Assembly (NCBI RefSeq): GCF_900067135.1
Contig: NZ_FJUR01000001.1
Location: forward strand, 3,574,001 to 3,638,000
Source: Rhizobium sp. 9140
GTDB taxonomy: Bacteria; Pseudomonadota; Alphaproteobacteria; Rhizobiales; Rhizobiaceae
DNA: 64,000 nucleotides
Direction of reading: 5' to 3'
The position numbers and the translations under genes are program-made. Below, piece after piece: positions 17,960 through 26,700 of this stretch. The notes beneath the pieces are model-generated. The model did no database searches and was not told where the DNA came from. It was given only the letters and a program-made list of their open reading frames with translations. Position 1 is the first letter of the stretch, and every line of letters begins with the position of its first letter.

Positions 17960-17984
17960 GCCGATTGATGACGCCCTGATGTTC

Positions 17985-18260
17985 TCAGTGGCGATATTGC
18001 TGGATGCGCGTCGTGCGCAGCCCTGCGAGACCGTGATCGGTGATCGAAGCCTGCCAGGACAGGAACTCCTCGACCGTCAGCGTATACCGCTCACAGGCCT
18101 CTTCAAGGCTCAGCAGGCCGCCGCGAACGGCTGCCACCACTTCTGCCTTCCGTCTAATCACCCAGCGCCGCGTGTTCGCCGGGGGAAGATCGGCGATCGT
18201 CAGTGGGCTGCCATCCGGGCCGATGACATACTTCACGCGGGGTCGTACCATTTCGGTCAT
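17985..18260 (-). CDS. sciP: CtrA inhibitor SciP (DUF1153)
   Basis: 91 residues almost identical in pattern to SciP/DUF1153: VKYVIGPDGSPLTIADLPPANTRRWVIRRKAEVVAAVRGGLLSLEEACERYTLTVEEFLSWQ, ending GLAGLRTTRIQQYR. The helix-turn-helix binds CtrA or DNA and blocks transcription of CtrA-activated genes in G1 in Caulobacter. Here it lies 1.2 kb from ctrA. A near-perfect CtrA box sits 54 bases upstream, fitting the known loop in which CtrA activates its own inhibitor. Confidence 0.95.
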   Translation of the reverse strand: MTEMVRPRVKYVIGPDGSPLTIADLPPANTRRWVIRRKAEVVAAVRGGLLSLEEACERYTLTVEEFLSWQASITDHGLAGLRTTRIQQYRH

Positions 18261-18894
18261 TGGACTCTCTACACATACTCAAGACCATATTCCGAGAGCC
18301 TAGCCTGCCACATTTAAGATTTGCCTAAGCTCGACGGCACAATTTATCCATCATTCGAATGACTTGCCGCAAAGGGCTCCTCCGATGCGGAAAGAAGGGT
18401 TCTTTCCGCCTTCAAGGCATGACACCGCGCCCCGATTGCATCGGCCCTCCGCACACCGCAAAGCCGTGGAAATCCGGCATTGCGCGAGGACTCCGCCGCA
18501 TAGCTGCCATGCGAAAGCAGCGGGTAGGAAACGTCGTAAGATTTTCGTACAGATCGCGGCGAAGCAGCAGCATGCGGCGCGTCCGCAGCGGGCATTGATC
18601 GCATTTTTCGTCGTCACGGGGCCTTGGACGGTGCCCAAGACAGTGCCGCGAGGGCACGACGACGTCGGGAAACTGCAGGATATCAGCCTCGCACCATCGT
18701 AGGCTGCGAGATTTCACGCATGCGCATCCCTGGATGCCATCACGGTATTTTTCCGTTAGACTGCGACGGCCGATGCCGCCCGGCGCGCCCGCCCGATGAG
18801 GTCGAGACGCCGGACGCGCAACAGAACCGTTGCATGTGCAGACGGAAGGATGCGGAAACAAGGAGCCGGCCGAGCCGGCAATGGTGAAGACGCA
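18261..18894. other. Intergenic region between sciP and the LuxR-type gene (634 bases)
   Basis: No convincing gene on either strand; frames present are short, arginine- or cysteine-rich and lack ribosome sites. The left 90 bases are the sciP promoter with the CtrA-box candidate. The rest could hold the promoter of the LuxR-type gene or a small RNA, but nothing specific is visible. Confidence 0.5.
18314..18328 (-). promoter_or_regulatory. Candidate CtrA box in the sciP promoter
   Basis: TTAA (18314-18317), 7 bases, CTAA (18325-18328): one mismatch from the TTAA-N7-TTAA consensus, with exact spacing. Its right edge is 68 bases and its left edge 54 bases from the sciP start, a normal activator position. 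Confidence 0.65.
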
Positions 18895-19626
18895 ATGCCT
18901 GACGTCGATGAAACGGTGAGCAGCGGGAGATCGAGCCTGCTCTTTCCGACCCCGGATCCGTCCTCCGTCCAGACGGAATACGAAGTCCTGCGCCTCATGC
19001 GGCAATGCGCCGCCGACTTCGGCTTCGACAACTTCATGATCGTACGCGCTCCGGCTGGCGACCAGCAGAATTTTGCCGAACGCCTCGTCGTCAGCAGCTG
19101 GCCCTCCGATCTGGTGCGGGGCTACGACGCGCTCGACATTTTCCGGCTGAGCCGGCTGGTGGAGGAGCTGCGCCACACCAAGTTGCCCGTGTTCAATGAG
19201 ACAGCCACCCTTCTCGGCCTCCACGGCAAACCCGTGACCGCCGTCGAGATCACCCCCTCCATGGCGTTCACGCTCGCGGTGCTGCTGCACACGACCTATG
19301 CCGATCCCTTCATCGTTACGCTGTCCGGCAGCCGCGACGCGCCGGAAGGCATCGAGGCGGCAGAGCTCTATTATATCCTTTTACAGCTGTTCGAGCGGCT
19401 GGAGCGCTCCATGGACGCCGGCGTCACCACGCGGGAAAAGCTTTCCGCCCGCGAGATCGAATGCCTCCGCTGGGCCGCTGCCGGCAAGAGCAGCGACGAG
19501 ATCGCCATCATCCTCGGCATCTCCGCCTACACCGTCAGCAGCTACTTCAAGACCGCCGCCCGCAAGCTCGACGCCGTCAACCGCATGCAGGCGATCGCCC
19601 GCGCCATGCGGCTGAAGATCATCTGA
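18895..19626 (+). CDS. LuxR-family transcriptional regulator with autoinducer-binding-like domain
   Basis: 243 residues. The N-terminal domain (VQTEYEVLRLMRQCAADFGFDNFMIVRAP, PSDLVRGYDALDIFRLSRLVEELRH) follows the acyl-homoserine-lactone-binding fold, and the C-terminus is a GerE/LuxR helix-turn-helix (LSAREIECLRWAAAGKSSDEIAIILGISAYTVSSYFKTAARKLDAVNRMQAIARAMRL). No synthase gene is nearby, so it may be an orphan or bind no lactone. The ATG at 18895 (MPDVDET) is the best start, though its ribosome site is weak; an in-frame start exists at 18796. Confidence 0.85.
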   Translation: MPDVDETVSSGRSSLLFPTPDPSSVQTEYEVLRLMRQCAADFGFDNFMIVRAPAGDQQNFAERLVVSSWPSDLVRGYDALDIFRLSRLVEELRHTKLPVFNETATLLGLHGKPVTAVEITPSMAFTLAVLLHTTYADPFIVTLSGSRDAPEGIEAAELYYILLQLFERLERSMDAGVTTREKLSAREIECLRWAAAGKSSDEIAIILGISAYTVSSYFKTAARKLDAVNRMQAIARAMRLKII

Positions 19627-19781
19627 CGGTTTTGTGCCCCGTCGCCGCGGCTTGCGCGGTGCGCATCGGCAGCCGCACGCAGCAGTGCTTGTAGACCCGG
19701 CCTCGACCTTTTATATTGGCGTCAAGCAAGGTGCAGGCGCGAACGCCGCGCCGGTCATCCGACAGAATCGGACCATCTCTC

Positions 19782-20978
19782 GTGAACAGCCTCGATTTCG
19801 ACCGCAAGCCTGAAGATACCCGCGTCGTCGTTGCCATGTCCGGCGGCGTCGACAGTTCCGTCGTCGCGGGCATTCTGAAGCGGGAGGGCTACGACGTCTT
19901 CGGCATCACGCTGCAGCTCTACGACCACGGCGCTGCCGTCCACCGCGCCGGCTCCTGCTGCGCGGGCCAGGATATCGACGACGCCCGCCGCGTCTGCGAC
20001 GTGCTCGGCATTCCCCATTACGTGCTCGACTACGAGCAGCGCTTTCGCGAAACCGTCATCAATCCGTTTGCCGAGAGCTACATCGCCGGGGAAACGCCGA
20101 TCCCCTGCGTGGCCTGCAACCAGACGGTCAAGTTTGCCGACCTCTTGGCGACCGCCCGTGACCTCGGCGCCGATGCGCTGGCGACGGGCCACTATATCCG
20201 CTCGCGCGCCAATCCGCAGCCGGGCTTCCCCGGCCGCCGCGCGCTCTACCGCCCGACGGACGCCGACCGCGACCAGAGCTACTTCCTGTTTGCGACCACG
20301 CAGGAGCAGATCGATTACCTGCGCTTCCCGCTCGGCCACCTGACCAAGGCGGAAACGCGGGCGCTGGCCGAGGATATGGGGCTTGTCGTCGCCAAAAAGG
20401 CCGACAGCCAGGACATCTGTTTCGTGCCGCAGGGCAAATACAGCGACATCGTCTCCAAGCTGAAGCCGAATGCGGCGCTGGCCGGCGATATCGTCCATCT
20501 CGACGGCCGCGTTCTCGGCCGCCACGAGGGCATCCTGCACTACACGATCGGACAGCGCCGCGGCATCGGCGTCGCCACCGGCGAGCCGCTCTATGTCGTG
20601 CACCTCGACGCCCGCTCCTGCCGCGTCATCGTCGGCCCGCGCGAGGCGCTGGAGACACGCCGCGTCCAGCTGCGCGACATGAACTGGCTGGGCGATGTGG
20701 CGCTCGAAGACCTGCCGGCGGAAGGCCTTGCCTGCTATGCCAAGGTCCGCTCCACCCGCGTTCCCGCGCCGGCCCTGCTCAAGGTCGATGCGTCGGGCAT
20801 CACCGTGGAACTCATGGAAGGCGAAGCCGGCATCGCGCCCGGACAGGCCTGCGCGCTCTATTCCGGCCCCGGCGAAGACGCCCGCGTTTACGGCGGCGGC
20901 TTCATCCTGCGCTCGGAACGCGAACCCGCCGCCGAACAGGCCCTGCGCCACCTCCTGGAAACCCCCGCCGCCGCCTGA
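19782..20978 (+). CDS. mnmA: tRNA-specific 2-thiouridylase MnmA
   Basis: 398 residues. The N-type PP-loop is [25 protein letters not shown]. The catalytic cysteine pair appears as [16 protein letters not shown] and [29 protein letters not shown] and a C-terminal beta domain complete the family pattern. MnmA transfers sulfur to U34 of tRNA-Lys, Glu and Gln. A GTG at 19782 ([13 protein letters not shown] follows) matches the N-terminus of rhizobial MnmA; the frame opens at 19716 but without support. It is the last host protein gene before the tRNA and prophage. Confidence 0.96.
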   Translation: MNSLDFDRKPEDTRVVVAMSGGVDSSVVAGILKREGYDVFGITLQLYDHGAAVHRAGSCCAGQDIDDARRVCDVLGIPHYVLDYEQRFRETVINPFAESYIAGETPIPCVACNQTVKFADLLATARDLGADALATGHYIRSRANPQPGFPGRRALYRPTDADRDQSYFLFATTQEQIDYLRFPLGHLTKAETRALAEDMGLVVAKKADSQDICFVPQGKYSDIVSKLKPNAALAGDIVHLDGRVLGRHEGILHYTIGQRRGIGVATGEPLYVVHLDARSCRVIVGPREALETRRVQLRDMNWLGDVALEDLPAEGLACYAKVRSTRVPAPALLKVDASGITVELMEGEAGIAPGQACALYSGPGEDARVYGGGFILRSEREPAAEQALRHLLETPAAA

Positions 20979-21056
20979 ACCCGGCGACGGCCAGCCCTGT
21001 CCCACAAGCGCTCGGCCCTCGCCCCGCACATCCTCCGGCTTTTTTTCCACCATCGC

Positions 21057-21086
21057 TTGACACCCCCCTGACCCACATCTTATAAG
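21057..21086 (+). promoter_or_regulatory. sigma70-type promoter of tRNA-Met
   Basis: TTGACA (21057-21062), an 18-base spacer and TATAAG (21081-21086), ending 39 bases before the tRNA. Confidence 0.8.
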
Positions 21087-21125
21087 CCGCCCACCGCAAG
21101 CGACCGACCAAAGGTCGCATCCGGC

Positions 21126-21202
21126 GGCGGGGTAGCTCAGGTGGTTAGAGCAGCGGAATCATAATCCGCGTGTCGGGGGTTCGAGTCCCTCTCCCGCTAC
21201 CA
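21126..21202 (+). tRNA. tRNA-Met (anticodon CAT)
   Basis: 77 bases. The acceptor stem GGCGGGG / TCCCGCT carries G-U at both ends, the D arm is GCTC...GAGC, the anticodon arm GCGGAATCATAATCCGC holds CAT, and the T arm is GGGGGTTCGAGTCCCTC. CCA is encoded. The first pair (G1-U72) and overall form fit elongator methionine tRNA of rhizobia rather than initiator, which has an unpaired C1-A72. tRNA-Ile2 with a modified CAT cannot be fully excluded. The Mu-like prophage begins within a few bases of its 3' end. Confidence 0.93.
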
Positions 21203-21205
21203 AAT

Positions 21206-21336
21206 TGCGCAATTTCCATAATTTTGCATGAACGAGCCATCAGCCTTGATAAGGCGTGTGCCGCTGTAGCCGGTTGTAGCCGGACGCGACTTTTTGCAGT
21301 TTTGACACGAGGTTTTGCAGAAATTTAGTTTTGCAA
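21206..21336 (+). repeat. Prophage end with four TTTTGCA repeats (candidate transposase-binding sites)
   Basis: TTTTGCA occurs at 21222, 21292, 21313 and 21329, all in one orientation, in the 190-base gene-free strip between the tRNA and the first phage gene. Mu-type transposases bind several short repeats at each phage end. A 14-base palindrome AAATTGCGCAATTT (21202-21215) abuts the tRNA, and TG at 21206 is a possible terminal dinucleotide. The other phage end is not in view, so the match cannot be tested here. Confidence 0.55.
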
Positions 21337-21395
21337 ACGGGCTGTCAAAACGCCTTCAAAGCCCCTTCACATCTCCAGCGCAACTCGACTAGCCA

Positions 21396-21764
21396 CTACG
21401 GCTTCATTACCCGATCACACTCGTAGGCGAAGGACGCAAGCTCCCTTCGTGATGATGGGTCCGTCACAGCCTCGATCATCCGTCGGCCATTGGTCTGGAT
21501 AGTGACAATCACCCCCTGGAACTGCGTCTCGCAATAGACACCCTTGGCGATAGTCCTGCATGGCAGAGACTGGCGCGGTGAGCGTTTGCCGTTCAGCGTC
21601 CCGGATACTGTCATGGATTTCGGCTTTAATTCGACGTGGCGCGTTGCTTTCACGAGTTGCCCATTCAGATGTCCGCCGATCGAGCGGCACTCGGCCGCTG
21701 CGGCTCCTGAAGCAACAGCGCAAAATACGACGAGCCCAATACCCATTCCCATGATGCCGTTCAT
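21396..21764 (-). CDS. Phage-borne secreted protein, unknown
   Basis: 122 residues with a signal peptide (IMGMGIGLVVFCAVASGAAAAEC), then a cysteine-containing beta-rich domain with four cysteines, including CRSIGG, LPCRTIAKGVYCETQ and YECDRV, suggesting disulfides in the periplasm. It overlaps the methylase stop by 4 bases and is the last phage gene, where transposable phages carry accessory genes. It may alter the lysogen envelope; no family recognised. Confidence 0.72.
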   Translation of the reverse strand: MNGIMGMGIGLVVFCAVASGAAAAECRSIGGHLNGQLVKATRHVELKPKSMTVSGTLNGKRSPRQSLPCRTIAKGVYCETQFQGVIVTIQTNGRRMIEAVTDPSSRRELASFAYECDRVMKP

Positions 21765-22576
21765 CTGCCGCTCCGTCTGTGAACAATCAACTCGCGAGCA
21801 GCTGTACCTTTGCCGCCGGCAACCGAGTAGAGCAGATCCACATCCACGAGGTCAAATGCAGCAAATAGTTCGCGCGTCTGCGGAACGTCGTTAATCGATA
21901 GGACGAAATTCCCCTTCAGCCTACCCAGCCGTTCGGCCATCACCTCAAACTGATCACGACCGAACAGAGCGGCGCCATAGTCACCCTCGCTGCCGAAGTA
22001 TGGCGGGTCGAGATAAAAGAGCGCGCCCGGCAGATCATACCGATCGATGAAGGCCAGCCAGTCGAGGTTCTCGATCACCACACGGGCAAGCCGCTCGTGC
22101 ACGTCCTCGAGGACAGGTGCAAGGCGCGTGAGATTGAACCGAGAGCCGCCCTCGTGCACCACCCCGAACGTCTGACCGGATACCTTGCCGCCGAAGGCAA
22201 GCTTCTGGAGATAGATGAAGCGCGCTGCGCGTTCGAGGTCCGTCAGCGTGGAGGGGTCACACGCCTTCAAGCGCTCGAACTCGCGACGGCTGGTGATCTG
22301 GAATTTGAGGCAATCCATGAACTGCGGATAGTGCCGTTGAAGGATGCGAAACAGGTTCACGACGTCCCCGTTTCTGTCGTTGATGACCTCGTGGCGAGGC
22401 GCCGATCGGCGACGGAAGAAAACGCCGCCCATACCGACAAAGGGCTCGGCGTAGGTCATGTGCGGGATGTTGGCGATCATCTTGACCAAGCGCGGCGCCA
22501 AGGTCCGTTTCCCACCGATCCACGCGGCCGGCGGCTGGGTATTAACTACGTCTCTAAAGCCGTCTTCAAAGGGCAT
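21761..22576 (-). CDS. DNA adenine N6-methyltransferase, D12 class (Dam-like)
   Basis: 271 residues with WIGGKRTLAPRLVKMI at the start, the S-adenosylmethionine site EPFVGMGGVFFRR (residues 44-56), and the catalytic DPPY (190-193, in FYLDPPYFGSEGDY), the order of alpha-class D12 enzymes. It methylates adenine in a short target, classically GATC for Dam. It lies at the phage end where Mu carries mom, another DNA-modification gene used against host restriction, so an anti-restriction role is likely. No restriction enzyme gene is adjacent. Confidence 0.92.
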   Translation of the reverse strand: MPFEDGFRDVVNTQPPAAWIGGKRTLAPRLVKMIANIPHMTYAEPFVGMGGVFFRRRSAPRHEVINDRNGDVVNLFRILQRHYPQFMDCLKFQITSRREFERLKACDPSTLTDLERAARFIYLQKLAFGGKVSGQTFGVVHEGGSRFNLTRLAPVLEDVHERLARVVIENLDWLAFIDRYDLPGALFYLDPPYFGSEGDYGAALFGRDQFEVMAERLGRLKGNFVLSINDVPQTRELFAAFDLVDVDLLYSVAGGKGTAARELIVHRRSGR

Positions 22577-22722
22577 TTAAAAGGTTCTCAGAATCATGTC
22601 ACAGAGGGCTGCCTCGAAAGAGGTCTGGGTGTGACAGTTATCCGTAATCGCTGTCGGAAGGGTCTCGCGTCGAAACTAGGCCCGTCCTCGGAGGCTTGCC
22701 TCCGGCACCTGGTGCTTGGCTC

Positions 22723-22747
22723 GCGGAGATCCATCTGAGATCTCCGC
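22723..22747 (-). terminator. Hairpin after the last small tail-region gene
   Basis: GCGGAGATC (22723-22731) and GATCTCCGC (22739-22747) form a perfect 9-bp stem with a 7-base loop, 19 bases after the stop of the 76-residue gene. No T tract, so it may be a processing or stabilising hairpin. Confidence 0.5.
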
Positions 22748-22766
22748 AAGCCGTGTCGCTGAGGTA

Positions 22767-22997
22767 TCAGTTGATCGTCTGTTCCGCTGTCTCTTGCACA
22801 ACCGGCTCGGCCGCGACCGCCGCTTCCGGCCGGTTCGGGTTGAGCTTGCGATCGACATATTCAGGCTCGTACTTCTGGAGCAGGGCATAGGCCTCCGTCA
22901 GCTGGGCCGAAATCGTGTCGAAGCCCTGGGCGAGCATATCGCACTCGTTCTGGAGAGCTTCGTTACGGCGCTTCATCGAGTTGATCATCATGTGCAT
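22767..22997 (-). CDS. Small phage protein, unknown
   Basis: 76 residues: a helical N-terminal part (MINSMKRRNEALQNECDMLAQGFDTISAQLTEAYALLQKY) and a flexible proline- and alanine-rich tail. The ATG at 22997 has AAGGAAAC ahead; the open frame upstream is not protein-like. Found downstream of the tail tip genes, so possibly a tail-associated or accessory protein. Confidence 0.65.
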   Translation of the reverse strand: MHMMINSMKRRNEALQNECDMLAQGFDTISAQLTEAYALLQKYEPEYVDRKLNPNRPEAAVAAEPVVQETAEQTIN

Positions 22998-23047
22998 GCT
23001 AAGTTTCCTTGTGAGGTTGTTCTGGATGGAAAGTCGGGATCGGCGTG

Positions 23048-23734
23048 TCATTCGGCCGACCAGTTGACCTCGGCGGCTGCGGTGATGGCCTGTGCGGTTT
23101 CTGCCGCCGCAATCGCCTTTTTCGCGGCCATACGCTTGGCCTCGACGCCTGCCGAGATGTGCTGCCATCCCGTGAAGGTATCGACGATCTGCTGTGCCTT
23201 CTCAGCCTTGGTCATCCCGTCGGCTTCGGCTTCAGCCACGATGTGAGGGATATCCGCGTCCGGGACGCCGGCGAAAGCGACCTTTGCGCGAGCCTCATCG
23301 AGCTTCTGCTGATAGGCCATGATCTGACCAAAGCCCGGCGTGATGAACTGCATCCGGTATGCCTCGGCCGCGCGGTCGATCTTCACCACGGCCTCGACGC
23401 GCAGCGCCTCGATATCGACCTCAGCAGCTGGCGGGCTCCATTGGTCGATGTAGGTTTTCAGGCTGTCCGGGATTGACGGCCAAGCGTCGGCAAAGCCGTC
23501 AAAGAGGGCGTCCTCGGCCTTGGTCAACTGACCCCGCAGAGCCTCGCCGTCCGGGCCCGCCAGCTCGATCAGCATCTTGTTTGCGGTCTGATACCAGAAC
23601 TCGGATGCGCTGAGGATCTGCTGTCGGCCGAGCCAGATGGCAGCGGCAACGGCCCAACGCGAGGGCTTCTTCTGTTTCAGGCTCTCAACGACGCCGTCGG
23701 CCATAGATTCATACATGCTGTCGATGCTGTACAT
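23048..23734 (-). CDS. Phage protein downstream of the tail tip, unknown
   Basis: 228 residues, mainly helical, with no membrane segment. The segment YRMQFITPGFGQIMAYQQKLDEARAK and the following alanine-rich helices resemble the conserved C-terminal part of small proteins placed after tail-fibre genes in many tailed phages (often called tail assembly proteins). It lies 60 bases downstream of the giant tip gene. Function not proven. Confidence 0.65.
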   Translation of the reverse strand: MYSIDSMYESMADGVVESLKQKKPSRWAVAAAIWLGRQQILSASEFWYQTANKMLIELAGPDGEALRGQLTKAEDALFDGFADAWPSIPDSLKTYIDQWSPPAAEVDIEALRVEAVVKIDRAAEAYRMQFITPGFGQIMAYQQKLDEARAKVAFAGVPDADIPHIVAEAEADGMTKAEKAQQIVDTFTGWQHISAGVEAKRMAAKKAIAAAETAQAITAAAEVNWSAE

Positions 23735-23794
23735 CGGGTGCTCCGTGCTTGTTTTGGTGGGTGTGACTGGTGAAGAAATATGAGCCGGCCCTCC

Positions 23795-26700
23795 TCAAAC
23801 CGACTTGTTGAGGAGCGCGCCTGCGGCGGTGCTTCTGCCAACGAGGATCGAAACGCCGGCGTCCACCGGGCGGATGCGCAGCCGGTAGCCAAAGTTGCCG
23901 GCGTTTCGGCGCATGTAGTAGAGGAACGTCGTCTTGCTGGCGTTCAGCTTGTTGAACGTAACAGTCGTCTGCGCGACCTCCTGTGCAGCTCCGCCGGCAA
24001 CGACTTCATAGAGCGTCATCTCGACGTCAGTAGACGACAGTCCGCCCATGACAGTGCAGCGAAGCCTGCAATCGGCGAAGATCAGCAGACTGTCCTGGTC
24101 GGTGATGGATACGCCGACGAGGCTGTTGATCTGAACCTCGTTCGTGCCCGTGATCGTGTTGCCGTTGGTCTGCGCATCGATGTACGCCATCGACGATGCA
24201 CGGGAGGCGAGCTTGTCATATGTTACGCCACCGACCGTCAGCTTGTCCGTGCTGATCGATCCGGTCTGAAGCATCGCCGTCGTGATAGAGTTCGCTGCGA
24301 TCTTGTCGGCCGTGATCCCGCCGTCAACGATCAAATCGCCACCATTGCGCTCGAAGCAGCCGACGCCGCCGAAGTAGACATTCCCACCCGTCGTGTCCCG
24401 CTGGACGAACAACTCGATAATGGCGGATGCCGCTTGTCCAGGGGAGACAAGGTTTGCAACGAGCGGCCCCGTACCGCCCGAACCCCTGTTGCCGGTATTG
24501 AGGTAGTCGACGAAGCTGGCGATGCCGCCATTGGCATCCAGCCAAAGGACGCGGATCATGGCGTTGAAGTTGTTGTTCGAGTAGACGGCCCCGGTGAACC
24601 GATAGGCCGTGCCTCCCTTGACCGGGAATGACCGGCTCTGGCAGTTCGTGTAGCCGCCAGACCCCCAAGGCCCGGCGGTAAAGGCCATGCCGTTGTAAGA
24701 CTGAAAGAGGCCGTGATCGCCCCAGACGATCCACCCCGGAATGGTGCCGACCCACGCATCCGTCGTCGTCATCTGGTTGTCCGGGACCAGATTGTTAAAG
24801 TCGGTGATGACAAGCTGCTTGGCGGTGATCGATCCCGCCGCGATCTCGCGCGCGCCGAGGGTGTTTGCCTGCAGCTTATCGCCGGTGATGACACCGCCCT
24901 GGATGTTCGCCGCCACGATTGCATTCGCAGCGATCGTGCCGGCTGTCACAGCGCCAGCGCCGATCTTGCCGGCAGTGATGGCATTGGCCGCGATCTTGTC
25001 GGCGGTGATCGCGTTGGAGGCGATCTCTGTGGCGCTGATCGTGCCGACCGCGATATGGCCGGCGCCGATCGTGCGCGCATTGATCTCGTAGCCGGTGATC
25101 GTGGACGCAAGGAAGCTGTCGGCCGAGATGGTCCGGACAGCGATCTTGTCGCCCGTGATCGTGCCGCCAGCGATCTTCGCCGCCGTGATAGCATTCGCCG
25201 CCAGCTGGTTGGTGGACACCGCGCCGGCAGCGATCGTCGCTGCGGTCACGGCATTGGCCGCAATCGTGCCGGCTGTCACCGCATTGGCCGCAATCGTGCC
25301 TGCGGTGATCGCATTTGCGGCGACCTTGCCAGCGACAACCGCATTCGCAGCGATCTTGTTGGCCGTGATCGCATTGGTGACGATGTTGCCTTCCTGGATG
25401 AGGGTAACACCCGCGATAGACCAATCCGACGGCTGCGTCTGGTTTGCCCCAGCTTCAGCGAAGAAGAGGCGAGCAATCCATGTGTACGAGCCAGACCCCG
25501 AAGCCGGTGTGTTGCCGATGACCCTGCAGAACGGTCTTGCGAAGACAGCGTCAGCTGGGGACGTGGCGATCACGAACGCGCGCGTCATGCGTTCGAGATG
25601 CTTTTCAGGGTTGGATCCAGTGTTGTTATTCCAAGCCGTAACTGCCTGGCCAACCACGGCTCCGGCAACATTGTAGAACAGGATGAACATCTGAAAGCCA
25701 CCGCCACGGTGACCATTCATGTAGCAAGAGAACTCGTAGCGCTGGTTGGACTCGACGGGGTATTTTTTATCCAGATTGGTGGCTTCGGGATTTACGGAAA
25801 CCACATCCACGTACTGGTTGTTGTCGTTCCCTGTGTTGATGAGTTCAAGACCGCCGTCGATCGGAACCCACGTTGTATCGACGCGATTGATCGCCCACGT
25901 CCCGCCCATTGGGTTGGCGCGCCAACCGGTGAGGCCAGCACGGAAATCCGAGTTCTCCAAGAGGTTGGTGCCTTTGCCGACCGCGAGTTTGTCAGCGGAG
26001 ATGGCGCCAGCTGCAATCTTATCAGCAACCACGGCGCCGGCGGCAATCTGCCCGGCCGTGATAGCACCGGCCGCGATCGTGCCTGTCGTGACGGCGTTCG
26101 CAGCAATGGTTCCAGCCGTGACCGCATTCGCCGCCACCGTCCCAGCAGTAACCGCGTTCGCTGCAATGTTGCCGGCAACGACGGCGCCAGCAGCAAGCTT
26201 TCCCGCCTCAACCGAACCGCCCGAGATTTTTACGGCAGTTATCGCGTTCGCTGCGATCTGGTTTGCAGTGACCGCGTTTGCCGCAATTTGGTTCGCCGTG
26301 ACGGAGTTTGCCGCCAGATGGACTGTGGAAATCGATCCATCGACGACCAGCTCGGCACCCTCCGCCTTCCGCAGAGAAATGCGATCGATGATCAGGTAGC
26401 GCGTCGTTGACGGGCTGTGGTGGTAGATCTGCACCTTGCAATAGGTGGCAGAGCCAGGGACCTGCGTCTTGCCGGAGCGCTTGTCCCAAGCGGCGGGAAT
26501 GGACGCGTTCCCCTGGACGTCGGTGTACTGCGGCGACGAGAGCGCTGTCTTGTTACGATCGAACCACAGGATGCGGTAATAGAAACCGAAACCTGAAGAT
26601 CCGTCAGTCGTGCGAACGGACACATCCCACGCCAGCCAGTCACCGGACGTCACCGGGATGAAGTCCTTCGTGACCATGTTCATTGAGATGGAGCCACCGG

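Larger units (their letters stand above)
17609..17984. other. Intergenic region between fliJ-like and sciP (376 bases)
   Basis: No gene seen. It holds two converging hairpins (17616-17642 and 17926-17959, listed separately) and very GC-rich DNA between them with only arginine-rich chance frames. Confidence 0.6.

Noticed and set aside
18351-18887. Several frames in the sciP-LuxR gap
   Set aside because: All are short, arginine- or cysteine-rich, overlap one another and lack ribosome sites.
21126-21202. Site-specific integration into the tRNA by a tyrosine recombinase
   Set aside because: No integrase gene is seen, the tRNA is complete without a visible partial copy in the phage part in view, and the element carries an intact Mu-type transposase and ATPase.
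21126-21202. Initiator tRNA-fMet
   Set aside because: Position 1 pairs with position 72 (G-U) and the anticodon stem lacks the three consecutive G-C pairs of initiators.
24713-26410. 565-codon plus-strand frame over the tip gene
   Set aside because: It mirrors the regular decapeptide repeat of the tip protein on the opposite strand and has no ribosome site.
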